From assembly GCF_001921825.1 (NCBI RefSeq), contig NZ_MSJL01000003.1:1-64000 (forward strand): DNA of 64,000 nt, written 5' to 3'. Made by a program: the position numbers and the translations under genes. Positions 1 through 8,581 of this stretch are shown here, one piece after another. The notes beneath the pieces were generated by a model, which was not told the DNA's origin, ran no database searches, and worked only from the letters and a program-made list of their open reading frames with translations. Numbering within the stretch: position 1 is the stretch's first letter; every line of letters starts with the position of its first letter. The DNA comes from Streptococcus acidominimus. GTDB lineage: Bacteria; Bacillota; Bacilli; Lactobacillales; Streptococcaceae.

Positions 1-1
1 C

Positions 2-430
2 TATTTTGGCTATAAAAACCATATTTGTGTCGATAGAAAATCAAAACTTATCAAACATTATGAAGTCACAACAGCTAGTGTACACGACTCCAATGTCCTA
101 GCTCCTCTTTGTGATGGCAATGAAGCGTTTTTTGATGACAGTGCTTATGTTGGAAAATCAGTACCAGAAGGTTGTCGCCACCACACGATTCGTCGTGCTT
201 TTAGAAATAAACCGTTGACTGAGACTGATAAGGTCATTAATCGACATATTGCCAAAGTCCGTTGTCGCGTTGAGCATGTTTTTGGCTTCATTGAAACGAG
301 CATGAAAGGTAGCATCTGTCGAGCAATTGGGAAGGCACGAGCTAAAACCAATGTGACCTTAACCAACTTACTCTACAATATCTGTCGTTTTGAGCAAATC
401 AAACGACTGGGATTGCCATCATGGGCTTAG
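2..430 (+). CDS. IS5-type transposase, C-terminal fragment cut by window edge
   Basis: The frame is open from the first base and lacks its start, leaving about 142 codons. The visible blocks VTTASVHDS, FFDDSAYVG and RVEHVFGF fit the acidic positions of the DDE catalytic core of IS5-family transposases, which cut and rejoin insertion-sequence ends. It stops with TAG at 428-430. A terminator-like hairpin follows at 461-484. Whether the upstream half is intact cannot be seen. Confidence 0.85.
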   Translation, partial: YFGYKNHICVDRKSKLIKHYEVTTASVHDSNVLAPLCDGNEAFFDDSAYVGKSVPEGCRHHTIRRAFRNKPLTETDKVINRHIAKVRCRVEHVFGFIETSMKGSICRAIGKARAKTNVTLTNLLYNICRFEQIKRLGLPSWA

Positions 431-460
431 TGCGCCCAAAAATAGGAAAATAAGCAAAAA

Positions 461-484
461 GTAAGCTTCGAAAGCGAAGCTTAC
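461..484 (+). terminator. Hairpin downstream of the IS5 transposase
   Basis: Arms GTAAGCTTCG and CGAAGCTTAC are perfectly complementary around an AAAG loop. There is no strong T run after it, so it may be an insertion-sequence structure rather than a true terminator. The rest of 431-656 shows no gene; it probably holds the ends of the two insertion sequences. Confidence 0.4.
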
Positions 485-656
485 TGGAATTAATGCTTAC
501 AAATAGGGCTTACTTAACAACTACTTGAAGTTTTTAGAGGTGCCCAGAAATATATCAACAATTATAGTAGAAATGTTCCTCAGAACCAAAAGAAATTTGA
601 AAAGCTCCTTTTGAATAGATACAATATTTAAAAATGCTTTCTAAGGAGAATTTTGG

Positions 657-1982
657 ATGGATACTCGACCTATCGATGAAAGAGATTTTGTATCAACATT
701 TAGAAAAGAAAATCAGCAAAAATTTTTTCAATTCCTCGAGCAGTACGAGAATTATATTGCGCCAATTATGCGTGCGAGAGGCTATCGCTGTAAGGATCGA
801 ATAGAGAGAACTGTATTATTTACCTTTGGAGAATTAACCTTCTCACGTAGTCGGTGGTATAAGGGAAAGCAGTGTCGTATTCCCGTTGACGAAAAGCTAG
901 GGCTTACCAAGCATGTCCGCTACTCTCAAGAATTGATGTATCAGGTCGCACGGCTTTCTCAGAAGGTTCCTTATCGAAAAGTGCCAGAAATTATTGAAAT
1001 GATGTATGGCATTTGTATTTCGAAAGATACAGTCAATAAGGCTGTTCAGATGACCGCAACCTTACTGGAAGAGCGAGAAGATTATCGTTTTTATGAAGAG
1101 GAAGCAACACCTGAAAAAATTTCTTCTCCAATCATCTACGTAGAAGGAGATGGTAGTTTTCTCAAATCTCAAGAAAAGGATAAGAAAAGTATAGAGTTCT
1201 CCCATTTTGTGATACACACAGGAAGCAAAGAGGTTGGTAAAAATCGTTATGAGCTACAGAATAAGATAGAGATTAGTTCGTGTAGTAATCGCAAGGCAAG
1301 AGAACGTGTTCTTGACTATATTTATAATCACTTTGAGATCACAGAAGATACGATACTGGTCACGAACTCCGATGGAGGGAAAGGCTATACTCCTTACGTT
1401 TTCAAAGAGCTAGCAAAAGCTCTCAAGATTCAACGTCATGAGCATTTCTGGGATAAATATCACGTTTTTCAAGATATTCGTCTTCTTACAAGGAATTATC
1501 CTACCGAACTAAGAGCTAGTTTTTTCCGTGCAATCCAAGTTCACTCGAAGGCGGAATTAAAAACTTGCTTTGATACCCTAGAATCTTTGATTGAGATTGA
1601 CTCGAAAAAAGAGCTTGAGCGATTTGAACAATACAAGTCAAAGTTTATGAAAAACTTTCAGTATACAAAGTCAGCAGAGCTACGAGACCTTTCGCTGGAG
1701 GGGGTAGGAATCATGGAGAGCCAACATCGAAAAATTACCTATCGCATGAAGAATCGAGGCATGTATTGGACAAGGCGTGGAGCAGAAGCAATGAGTCAGA
1801 TGCTTATTCTGGATGCGGAGGAATTACGAGAGTTATTCTTTGGGGAATGGAGAAAGGAATACGAGTATTATCGTAACAATTCTTCAAGCGCAGGACGAGC
1901 TGATCGAGTATTTAAAGAAACATCTTCAGTACGGACCTATAAAGCATATAGGTCTGGCAAGAGGCGAAGACGAGGTCACTAA
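657..1982 (+). CDS. ISLre2-family transposase
   Basis: The 441-residue protein matches the ISLre2 (UPF0236) transposase type: an N-terminal region with FTFGELTFSRSRWYKG, then the catalytic segment with IIYVEGDGSF, LVTNSDGGKGY and HEHFWDKYH. These supply the conserved acidic residues. The length fits an intact enzyme. The ATG follows a GGAG ribosome site at about 642-646. It mobilises its own element and sits between an IS5 fragment and rpmH, so the usual streptococcal neighbours of rpmH are absent here. Confidence 0.88.
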   Translation: MDTRPIDERDFVSTFRKENQQKFFQFLEQYENYIAPIMRARGYRCKDRIERTVLFTFGELTFSRSRWYKGKQCRIPVDEKLGLTKHVRYSQELMYQVARLSQKVPYRKVPEIIEMMYGICISKDTVNKAVQMTATLLEEREDYRFYEEEATPEKISSPIIYVEGDGSFLKSQEKDKKSIEFSHFVIHTGSKEVGKNRYELQNKIEISSCSNRKARERVLDYIYNHFEITEDTILVTNSDGGKGYTPYVFKELAKALKIQRHEHFWDKYHVFQDIRLLTRNYPTELRASFFRAIQVHSKAELKTCFDTLESLIEIDSKKELERFEQYKSKFMKNFQYTKSAELRDLSLEGVGIMESQHRKITYRMKNRGMYWTRRGAEAMSQMLILDAEELRELFFGEWRKEYEYYRNNSSSAGRADRVFKETSSVRTYKAYRSGKRRRRGH

Positions 1983-2004
1983 TAATTAGGTGTGTACATA
2001 TAGG

Positions 2005-2039
2005 ACCTTTTAAAAAATTGTTTTTTTAAAGGTTTTTTT
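2005..2039 (+). terminator. Rho-independent terminator after ISLre2 transposase
   Basis: ACCTTT followed by an A run pairs with a T run followed by AAAGGT, and seven T residues follow. It lies just past the transposase stop and probably ends that transcript. Confidence 0.6.
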
Positions 2040-2052
2040 GTCATGCAAAGAC

Positions 2053-2081
2053 TTGCGTTTTAGGGGAGTTTATAGTATAAC
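2053..2081 (+). promoter_or_regulatory. Sigma-A promoter for a rightward small RNA
   Basis: TTGCGT at 2053-2058, a 17-base spacer and TATAAC at 2076-2081. The predicted start is near 2088. No coding ORF with an ATG follows before the terminator at 2203-2244. Confidence 0.45.
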
Positions 2082-2087
2082 TAAGAT

Positions 2088-2244
2088 ATCGAAAAATAAA
2101 AAAAGGGTGTAGAAGCGGGAACTTCTACACCACCGATTAAGTCAAACTAGACCTTTGCTTAATCAGTCAAACAGTATTGTACCACACAAAAGACAATATC
2201 GCAAGACTGAGGCAAAGGAAAAAGATTTGTCGCAGTCTTTTTTT
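2088..2244 (+). ncRNA. Predicted non-coding RNA, about 155 nt, rightward
   Basis: It is bounded by the promoter at 2053-2081 and by a long imperfect hairpin whose outer arms are AAGACTG (2203-2209) and CAGTCTT (2233-2239), closed by a T run. Inside are a perfect 10-bp hairpin at 2106-2131 and a 7-bp one at 2135-2164. No ATG occurs in the predicted transcript. A shorter leftward RNA (2097-2169) is predicted entirely within it, which resembles a convergent sense/antisense pair. Function unknown; no toxin peptide is visible. Confidence 0.4.
2097..2169 (-). ncRNA. Predicted antisense small RNA, about 73 nt, leftward
   Basis: On the minus strand, TTGCGA (plus coordinates 2199-2204) and TACAAT (2176-2181) are separated by 17 bases, with a TG one base upstream of the -10. 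Transcription would end at the 10-bp hairpin 2106-2131, which on this strand is followed by a run of T. Size and layout recall RNAII-type antisense RNAs of Fst-like type I toxin systems, but no Fst-like ORF is seen nearby. Confidence 0.4.
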
Positions 2245-2330
2245 AAAACAAAAAACATCAGTTTTCTTAAGTTTTAAAGGGTGTCCAAACGTTCCCAAAA
2301 AATTAGACACATTCGTCCAGCGAGAATAGC

Positions 2331-2359
2331 TTGACAAAGCAGGAAGAATCAGATAGAAT
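2331..2359 (+). promoter_or_regulatory. rpmH promoter
   Basis: TTGACA at 2331-2336, 17-base spacer, TAGAAT at 2354-2359. A near-consensus sigma-A promoter about 75 bases upstream of rpmH, suited to strong ribosomal-protein expression. Confidence 0.8.
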
Positions 2360-2432
2360 AGTAAAGTATGTTTAGTAACTGATCAAAACTAGCCGGCTAA
2401 ACGAATACAAAATCTATGAGGAGGTATTCATC

Positions 2433-2570
2433 GTGAAACGTACTTTTCAACCAAGTAAAATCCGTCGCGCACGTAAACACGGATTCCGTAACCGTATGTC
2501 AACTAAAAACGGCCGTCGCGTGTTAGCAGCTCGTCGTCGTAAAGGACGCAAAGTGCTTGCAGTGGCATAA
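2433..2570 (+). CDS. rpmH: Ribosomal protein L34
   Basis: The 45-residue, very basic protein begins [18 protein letters not shown] and carries the L34 core [15 protein letters not shown]. It is a component of the large ribosomal subunit. The start is GTG, preceded by a strong AGGAGG at 2419-2424. It is too short for many ORF callers. It has its own promoter and a terminator at 2587-2617. Confidence 0.97.
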   Translation: MKRTFQPSKIRRARKHGFRNRMSTKNGRRVLAARRRKGRKVLAVA

Positions 2571-2586
2571 TAAAATGATAAAAAAG

Positions 2587-2617
2587 CCAGCAGAAACTCG
2601 AGTCTGTTGGTTTTTTT
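2587..2617 (+). terminator. rpmH terminator
   Basis: CCAGCAGA and TCTGTTGG pair (one G-T) around AACTCGAG, followed by seven T. Confidence 0.85.
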
Positions 2618-2636
2618 ATGGTAAAAGCGGTATAAT
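2607..2636 (+). promoter_or_regulatory. Possible tatD operon promoter
   Basis: TATAAT at 2631-2636 with TTGGTT 18 bases upstream, overlapping the T run of the rpmH terminator. If used, the tatD leader would run through the mosaic repeat at 2644-2803. Confidence 0.4.
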
Positions 2637-2643
2637 GGAAAAA

Positions 2644-2803
2644 CAAGATACAAAGCCCGTTAAGAACACACAGCGCACTTTCCCATGTATTCACAGTCAC
2701 TTCCCTGACTATTAATACCTTATCCGTAAGTGGACCAAGTCTGCAACTGCTATGGAAAAATAGGGAATCTGACGAGTATAAGTTCGGTCAAGCAAGATAC
2801 AAG
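2644..2803. repeat. Mosaic intergenic repeat, copy upstream of tatD
   Basis: Starts CAAGATACAAAGCCCGTTAA, continues with AGCGCACTT and a palindromic CAGTCACTTCCCTGACT block. The same blocks in the same order occur in reverse orientation immediately upstream of mutS2 (32000-32118). A second CAAGATACAAG lies near 2795. The remainder up to 2903 holds no gene that I can support. Confidence 0.65.
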
Positions 2804-2903
2804 GGTGTAGGATACTAGATATGTGTGAGTTACGTTAATCATGGAATATGAGATTGAGAGCTGGTTTATCCGTTCTCTCATTTTAAAAAGGTAGGAGAAA
2901 AAG

Positions 2904-3677
2904 ATGGTTCAGATTTTTGATACCCACACTCACCTCAATGTCAAAGAGTTTGAGGGACGAATTGAGGAAGAATTAGCTTTAGCCGCAGAAATGGGTGTGA
3001 CCAGAATGAATGTGGTAGGCTTTGATGAGCAGACGATTAAATGTGCTTTGGATTTAGCAGAGCGGCATGAGCAAATCTATGCAACCATTGGCTGGCATCC
3101 GACAGAGGCGGGCGCTTATAATGATGAGGTGGAGCAGCGTCTGCGCAGACAGCTCCAGCACGAAAAGGTGGTTGCTCTGGGCGAGATTGGGCTGGACTAT
3201 CACTGGATGACAGCTTCCAAAGAGGTGCAGGAGCAGGTATTTCGCAGGCAGATTGCCCTCTCTAAGGAATTAGAACTTCCCTTTGTGGTCCATACTCGAG
3301 ATGCCTTAGAGGACACCTATGCTATCATCAAGAAAGAGGGTGTGGGTCCGCGTGGTGGCATTATGCACTCCTATTCAGGGTCTTTAGAAATGGCAGAGCG
3401 GTTTATCGAGCTTGGAATGAGCATTTCATTTTCAGGAGTTGTCACCTTTAAGAAAGCGACCGATATCCAAGAGGCAGCGACCTACCTGCCACTGGATAAA
3501 ATCTTGGTGGAGACAGATGCGCCCTATCTCGCACCTGTTCCCAGACGTGGACGTGAGAATCGCACTGCCTATACCCGCTATGTCGTGGATAAAATTGCCG
3601 AGCTCCGCGGTCTATCGGTCGAAGAAGTCGCAAGTGCAACCTACACCAATGCGCAAAAGATATTTGGTATGTTATAA
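2904..3677 (+). CDS. tatD: TatD-family metal-dependent DNase
   Basis: The 257-residue TIM-barrel hydrolase shows the family motifs FDTHTHLN (metal ligands, residues 5-12), ALGEIGLDYH (about 91-100), VVHTRDA, GIMHSYSG and ETDAPYLAP near the C-terminus. The family has 3'-5' exonuclease/deoxyribonuclease activity and acts in the cytoplasm. Start ATG with GTAGGAG upstream. In streptococci it is normally followed directly by rnmV; here a PIN-like gene has been inserted between them. Confidence 0.93.
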   Translation: MVQIFDTHTHLNVKEFEGRIEEELALAAEMGVTRMNVVGFDEQTIKCALDLAERHEQIYATIGWHPTEAGAYNDEVEQRLRRQLQHEKVVALGEIGLDYHWMTASKEVQEQVFRRQIALSKELELPFVVHTRDALEDTYAIIKKEGVGPRGGIMHSYSGSLEMAERFIELGMSISFSGVVTFKKATDIQEAATYLPLDKILVETDAPYLAPVPRRGRENRTAYTRYVVDKIAELRGLSVEEVASATYTNAQKIFGML

Positions 3678-3695
3678 AAATAATAGAGGTAGAGT

Positions 3696-5063
3696 ATGTT
3701 AAGAAATAATAAAAATATTATTAAGGAATATCATGCAGTATTTACGAAGGAAATGATAAAAGAATCTTTATTTGTGTTAGATGCTAATTGTTTATTATTT
3801 CCATTAAAAGATTATATTATAGGGGATAAAATACTTACAGCCTTAGAGAGTATCAAAGGACGGACCTATATTCCATTTATTACCCAGGTAGAATTCTTAG
3901 AAAATGAGATAACTGTACTTGCTGATAGAAAAGGGAACATTGCTCGTTCGGATAAAGCTATTCATGAGATAAAGGATAAAGATAAACTTTTAAATTTAGA
4001 GATTAGAAATCATATACAAAATAAATTATTTAATAGTATTGAGAAAGTGAAGAATGAAGATAATATGCGATCTTTATACAAGAAGATTGTAAAATTTAAG
4101 AAGCAGTACTTTGAACAAATAGAAGGGGTGCTTGATAAAGTAGATGATTTTCTACAGGATATTGAGAAAGAATTACTGTTGAAGAAAAATAAGATTCAAG
4201 AACAATTTGACTGGCCTAGGTATACTGTTATAGAGGACATCAGAGAACAATTGTTTAAATGGTTAGATTCGGTTCAGCTAGGTACTGCATATGATAGTGA
4301 TACATTAACTAGATATAGAGAACAGATTGCAAAACGTTATGAAAAAAAGGTGTCCCCAGGCTTTATGGATCTTGAATCAAAAAAAGGTCAAGTCATTCAA
4401 CTGGGAACCCAAACATTAGAGAGAGGATATTCAGATGCAGTATTCTGGTTGGATATACTAGATTATATTAACAGTAAGTCTTTTAAACAATATAAATATC
4501 TTGTAATTGTATCTAACGAAACGAAGCCAGATTGGGTCATTAATAAGGAACCTTCTAAATTAAAGATTGATTTATTTACAGAATGTCATGAGGAAACGGG
4601 GTTAATAGCAAGAAAAATGAGTATCTGGGAACTTCTAAAATTGACAAATTCTGCAACTAAGGATGAGATAAGTGAGTCTAAATTATTAGCGAAAGACTAT
4701 AATTTCAGTTTATATGGGGAGTTCTATGCTGCAGATAATCAGGCACGAATGATGGAAAAAATATTCGAGAAAATTCTTAGCAGAGTAGATGCGTCTATGT
4801 TTAGTATACCATGTATATTATCAACATCTGATTCATCTTGGGAGGAACAAAAGAATTCTACATTTGATAGGTACATTATTATAAGTGATAAATCTAGTAA
4901 AGATTATGCTGTTGGGACTTCATTAAACTTTCTTCAGAAATTAAGATACATATATGATTTGTTAGAACAAAGGCATGCTGGTAGTTCAGGACAATTAAAA
5001 TTCTCCAATATTGAAAATCAAGAACAGTGGGAAGAAATATGTCAGAAAAGAAGAGTAGGATAA
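3696..5063 (+). CDS. PIN-like (PIN_8/DUF4935-type) putative ribonuclease
   Basis: The 455-residue protein has FVLDAN near residue 26-31, TQVEFLENE (63-71), GYSDAVFWLDIL (244-255) and VSNETKPDW (272-280). This order of acidic residues is that of PIN-like nuclease domains of the PIN_8 type. The long middle (about 90-230) is Lys/Glu-rich and probably coiled. The last 170 residues are unassigned. The gene is clearly AT-richer than its neighbours and is wedged between tatD and rnmV, 18 bases after tatD and overlapping rnmV by 25 bases, which suggests horizontal insertion with retained co-expression. Family call is by motif; activity is inferred. Confidence 0.7.
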   Translation: MLRNNKNIIKEYHAVFTKEMIKESLFVLDANCLLFPLKDYIIGDKILTALESIKGRTYIPFITQVEFLENEITVLADRKGNIARSDKAIHEIKDKDKLLNLEIRNHIQNKLFNSIEKVKNEDNMRSLYKKIVKFKKQYFEQIEGVLDKVDDFLQDIEKELLLKKNKIQEQFDWPRYTVIEDIREQLFKWLDSVQLGTAYDSDTLTRYREQIAKRYEKKVSPGFMDLESKKGQVIQLGTQTLERGYSDAVFWLDILDYINSKSFKQYKYLVIVSNETKPDWVINKEPSKLKIDLFTECHEETGLIARKMSIWELLKLTNSATKDEISESKLLAKDYNFSLYGEFYAADNQARMMEKIFEKILSRVDASMFSIPCILSTSDSSWEEQKNSTFDRYIIISDKSSKDYAVGTSLNFLQKLRYIYDLLEQRHAGSSGQLKFSNIENQEQWEEICQKRRVG

Positions 5064-5623
5064 AAATATCAGAAATCATTGTGGTTGAGGGGCGAGATGA
5101 TACGGCAAATCTCAAACGCTTTTATAAGGTAGAAACCTATGAAACCAGAGGTTCGGCTATCTCACAGGCAGATCTGGAGCGGATTGAACGCTTGAATGAC
5201 CTACATGGGGTGATTGTCTTTACTGATCCAGACTTTAATGGGGAGCGGATTCGGAAGTTGATTATGACAGCTGTTTCAAGTGCTAAGCATGCTTTTTTGA
5301 ACCGAGATGAGGCGGCACCCAGTTCCAAAACCAAGGGAAAGTCACTCGGTATTGAGCATGCCTCTTTTGAGGATTTAGACAAGGCGCTTTCCCAGGTATT
5401 GGGTGGTGCAAGTGAAGAACCGTCTAACTTTGACATCAAGAGGAGCGATTTGATTCGCTTAGGCTTTCTTGCAGGTGCTGATAGCCGTAAGCGCAGGGAA
5501 TATCTGGGCAATCAACTTCGGATTGGTTACACCAACGGCAAGCAACTCTTGAAACGCCTTGAGATGTTTGGGGTGATGTTGGAAGAAGTGGAGAAGGTCA
5601 TGGAGGGATATAGTAATGGATGA
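5039..5623 (+). CDS. rnmV: Ribonuclease M5
   Basis: The Toprim-domain enzyme matures 5S rRNA. Visible motifs are IIVVEGRDD (catalytic Glu), VETYETRGSA and FTDPDFNGERIR (metal-binding DxD). I start at ATG 5039, with GGAAG at 5029-5034 and agreement with the usual N-terminus; a GTG at 5027 is possible. The product is 194 residues. Its start lies inside the end of the PIN-like gene and its stop overlaps the next gene by 8 bases, implying translational coupling. Confidence 0.93.
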   Translation: MSEKKSRIKISEIIVVEGRDDTANLKRFYKVETYETRGSAISQADLERIERLNDLHGVIVFTDPDFNGERIRKLIMTAVSSAKHAFLNRDEAAPSSKTKGKSLGIEHASFEDLDKALSQVLGGASEEPSNFDIKRSDLIRLGFLAGADSRKRREYLGNQLRIGYTNGKQLLKRLEMFGVMLEEVEKVMEGYSNG

Positions 5624-6323
5624 GAGAGCCTATCAGCAGCTTCTTAGTCAACTGGAATATAAGGGTTCAGATCTTGTCTTTTTAAACGATGAGGATAGTT
5701 GTAGACAACACAACATTCTTCTAGCGTGTGAGAAAGATATTATTAGCTATCTGCAAGATTTGAAAATAGATACGCCTGAATTTTTTAGCCACAAAAATTA
5801 TCGATCTATAAAAGAGGGTGACTCCTATGTATGGTTTTACCAAGCACAAGGAATGGAGATTTTGTTGACAAGGCGGAAAGAAGGAAAGAAATTGAAAACA
5901 ACAAGAGGCTCAGCTGCGGGAATGTCCTATGGACGAGGAAAGGGAAACAATTCAGACTTTTATCATAGGTGCCATTTATTGGGGGAGCAGATTTTTCCAA
6001 ATAGAGCAACATATCTCAAAGGAGAGTATATTGTTGGTACTGCCTATTTAAACATAGATGCTAAAGTGAGTATGCTAACTTATGAAAACAAGATTGTGAA
6101 CATTCTCAAGAAACAGGAAAGTAAGATATTTTATAAAGTCACACCTATTTTTAAAGATGGTGAAGTAATTGCAAGGGGTGTGAGAATGACTGCTAGAAGT
6201 TTTAATGATGAGTGGAAAGAAACTGAAGAATGTCGGTTTGATGTTTATTTATTTAATAGGAGCCCAGGTTATCGAATAGATTACAAAACAGGAAGCATAA
6301 CGGAGTACAAAGAAAAGATATGA
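5616..6323 (+). CDS. DNA/RNA non-specific endonuclease-like protein, cytoplasmic
   Basis: The 235-residue protein carries [11 protein letters not shown] (residues 117-127) followed by [11 protein letters not shown] (136-146), and later a [15 protein letters not shown] strand pair and a C-terminal RIDYKTGSI. This is the layout of the beta-beta-alpha metal nucleases of the streptococcal EndA/Spd type, with His120 as the general base. The usual RGH is RCH here. No signal peptide is visible, unlike secreted relatives, so it should act inside the cell. It overlaps rnmV by 8 and rsmA by 4 bases, so it is embedded in the operon. Confidence 0.7.
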   Translation: MDERAYQQLLSQLEYKGSDLVFLNDEDSCRQHNILLACEKDIISYLQDLKIDTPEFFSHKNYRSIKEGDSYVWFYQAQGMEILLTRRKEGKKLKTTRGSAAGMSYGRGKGNNSDFYHRCHLLGEQIFPNRATYLKGEYIVGTAYLNIDAKVSMLTYENKIVNILKKQESKIFYKVTPIFKDGEVIARGVRMTARSFNDEWKETEECRFDVYLFNRSPGYRIDYKTGSITEYKEKI

Positions 6324-7195
6324 GAATTGCAGATTATAGTGTGACGCGTGCGATTTTAGAGCGTCACGGTTTTACATTTAAGAAGTCGTTTGGTCAGAAC
6401 TTTTTGACGGATACCAATATTTTACAGAAGATTGTGGATACAGCAGAGATTGATGCGTCGGTGAATGTGATTGAGATTGGACCTGGGATCGGTGCTTTAA
6501 CAGAGTTTTTGGCTGAGCGGGCAGCGGAGGTCATGGCATTTGAAATCGATGAGCGCTTGGTGCCGATTTTGGCAGATACGATCCGCGATTTTGACAATGT
6601 GACCGTGGTCAATCAGGATATTTTGAAGACCAATTTGAAAGAACATATCCAGCAGTTTAAGAATCCAGACCTGCCAATCAAGGTGGTAGCCAATCTTCCT
6701 TACTACATCACGACCCCGATTCTGATGCACTTGATTGAAAGTGGTATTCCTTTTAGCGAATTTGTCGTGATGATGCAACGTGAGGTGGCAGACCGTATTT
6801 CGGCAGAGGCCAATACCAAGGCTTATGGTAGTTTGTCAATTGCGGTACAGTATTACATGACCGCAAAAGTGGCATTTATCGTGCCACGGACGGTCTTTGT
6901 GCCAGCGCCAAATGTGGATAGTGCTATCTTGAAAATGACCAGACGACCTGCTCCTGCGGTAGAAGTGACAGATGAGAAATTTTTCTTTAAGGTGGCAAAA
7001 GCTAGTTTCACCCACCGCCGCAAGACCCTGTGGAACAATCTGACCAGCTATTTTGGCAAGGCTGATGATGTGAAGGAAAAATTAGCAGCCGCACTTGAAG
7101 CAGCGAACCTCCAGCCATCTGTCCGCGGTGAAGCCTTGACCTTGGAAGATTTTGCACGTTTGACAGACGCTTTAAAGGCAGAAACCTTGGATTAA
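6320..7195 (+). CDS. rsmA: 16S rRNA dimethyladenosine transferase
   Basis: RsmA/KsgA dimethylates the two adjacent adenines near the 3' end of 16S rRNA using SAM. The 291-residue protein has [11 protein letters not shown], the SAM motif [22 protein letters not shown], and the catalytic [14 protein letters not shown]-terminal [13 protein letters not shown] is typical. Start ATG overlaps the preceding stop (ATGA). A strong terminator follows at 7226-7276. Confidence 0.96.
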   Translation: MRIADYSVTRAILERHGFTFKKSFGQNFLTDTNILQKIVDTAEIDASVNVIEIGPGIGALTEFLAERAAEVMAFEIDERLVPILADTIRDFDNVTVVNQDILKTNLKEHIQQFKNPDLPIKVVANLPYYITTPILMHLIESGIPFSEFVVMMQREVADRISAEANTKAYGSLSIAVQYYMTAKVAFIVPRTVFVPAPNVDSAILKMTRRPAPAVEVTDEKFFFKVAKASFTHRRKTLWNNLTSYFGKADDVKEKLAAALEAANLQPSVRGEALTLEDFARLTDALKAETLD

Positions 7196-7225
7196 AAAAT
7201 AATGGAAGAGAATTAAAGAGATGTA

Positions 7226-7276
7226 AAAATGAGGTAGGGGACAGACATGCATAATGTCTGTCCCCTACCTCATTTT
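7226..7276. terminator. Long perfect hairpin terminator after rsmA
   Basis: Arms of about 23 bases (AAAATGAGGTAGGGGACAGA onward) pair perfectly across a four-base loop, with A on the left and T on the right, so it could work in both directions. Confidence 0.85.
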
Positions 7277-7369
7277 CTATGAATAGGAAAAGAGTAAAGT
7301 GTAAGACAGTCTTTTAGATTTTTACAAATTGGGGAGTATTAAAGAGTATCAACTATCTGCGACTTTTAA

Positions 7370-7480
7370 CGAAAACTTGTTTTTTTCATTTCCCACCTCA
7401 ACCAGTCTCTCCCAGACTGTTTTAAAGAAAACAACTATATAACGCTTCTTTCGTAGCTTTTGATACTTTTCCTACACCCA
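7370..7480. repeat. Mosaic repeat remnant upstream of the sugar operon
   Basis: Contains ACGAAAACTTG, TTTCCCACCT and the palindrome AGTCTCTCCCAGACT. These modules recur at 11655-11700 and 23820-23890. The remaining 7277-7628 has no supported gene. A TATGAT at 7572-7577 may be the -10 of the operon below, but no good -35 is seen. Confidence 0.5.
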
Positions 7481-7628
7481 AGATTGGTTTAAGGCTCAAG
7501 TTTGTGAATGACATTTTTTTCATAAAATTTGCAAAAACTTGTTATTGCTTTTGTTGTAAGCCATAGTTGTATATGATAGACTGGAATATATAAGCAAGTG
7601 TTTCCTAGAGATAGAAAGGAGCTTTCCG

Positions 7629-8576
7629 GTGAAAAATGAAATCATAAGGGTAAATGGTGGCGAGATAGGGCTTTCGAAGCTTATTTTGGGTTCGAGTGAC
7701 TATCTGAAATTAAGCGAGATGACCAAGGTTCACATGATGTTTGGGGCTTATGTAGATTCAGGTGGGATAACCATTGATACTGCCCGCCATTATGGGGAGA
7801 GTGAGGCGGTCATTGGTGAGTGGCTCAAGGGGAAACCGCGGTCTGCCTATACCATTATTAGCAAGTGTTGTCACCCTGTTCAAGAAGCGCCTCAAACACC
7901 GCGAGTGACACCAGAAGACATTGTTCAAGATCTGACAAAGAGTCTGGAAATGCTGGGTACGGACTATGTGGACATTTTGTTGCTCCACCGTGATGATGTC
8001 AACTATCCTGTCGGTCCTCTAATGGAGACGCTTAGTCAGCTGGTTGATGAGGATAAAGTCAAGGCTTTTGGGGTATCTAATTGGACCTTGCCTCGGATTA
8101 AGGAAGCTCTTGCTTATTGTCAGGAGCATGAGCTACACCCCCTATCCTTTAATAGTCCCAATTTCAGCTTGGCTGCTGTTAATTGCCCGCGTTGGAATAA
8201 TGCGGTGACAGCTGATCAGGAAATGCTTGACTGGCACAGGGACACTCAATTTCCCTTAATCGCCTGGTCTGCACAGGCGGAAGGATTTTTTGGTCATCGC
8301 TTTAAACAAAAAGACAAGGATAATCCAGAATTAAAAGAATTTGTAGAAGTGTATTTTAACGACTTGAATTGGAAACGCTTGGCTGTATGTGAGCGTTTGG
8401 CGCGTGAAAAGGGGGTAAAACCAATTCAAATATCCCTAGCCTATGTGTTGAGTCAACCGTTTCCGGTATTTGCGACGATTGGTCCAGAAGAAGAGTGGCA
8501 TCTTCGAGATTCACTTGAAGCATTGGACATTCCCCTTTCAGATGAAGAAATGGAATCGTTGAGGAAAGGAGAGTAG
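7629..8576 (+). CDS. Aldo/keto reductase
   Basis: NAD(P)H-dependent oxidoreductase of the AKR fold, 315 residues. The catalytic tetrad is visible as TIDTARHYGES (Asp and Tyr), IISKCCH (Lys) and LLLHRDD (His). C-terminal SLAYVLSQ and IGPEEEWHL are cofactor-site regions. Start GTG with AAAGGAG at 7616-7622. It heads a carbohydrate operon and is followed after 5 bases by a sugar isomerase-like gene, so it probably reduces or oxidises a sugar intermediate; the substrate is unknown. Confidence 0.85.
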   Translation: MKNEIIRVNGGEIGLSKLILGSSDYLKLSEMTKVHMMFGAYVDSGGITIDTARHYGESEAVIGEWLKGKPRSAYTIISKCCHPVQEAPQTPRVTPEDIVQDLTKSLEMLGTDYVDILLLHRDDVNYPVGPLMETLSQLVDEDKVKAFGVSNWTLPRIKEALAYCQEHELHPLSFNSPNFSLAAVNCPRWNNAVTADQEMLDWHRDTQFPLIAWSAQAEGFFGHRFKQKDKDNPELKEFVEVYFNDLNWKRLAVCERLAREKGVKPIQISLAYVLSQPFPVFATIGPEEEWHLRDSLEALDIPLSDEEMESLRKGE

Positions 8577-8581
8577 AGGCA

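Noticed and set aside
2088..2244. Fst-type toxin peptide in the small RNA locus
   Set aside because: No ATG or hydrophobic short ORF exists in the predicted transcript on either strand, so a toxin-antitoxin system was not called.
2447..2700. Minus-strand ORFs over rpmH
   Set aside because: Antisense frames of rpmH and its terminator; no supporting signals.
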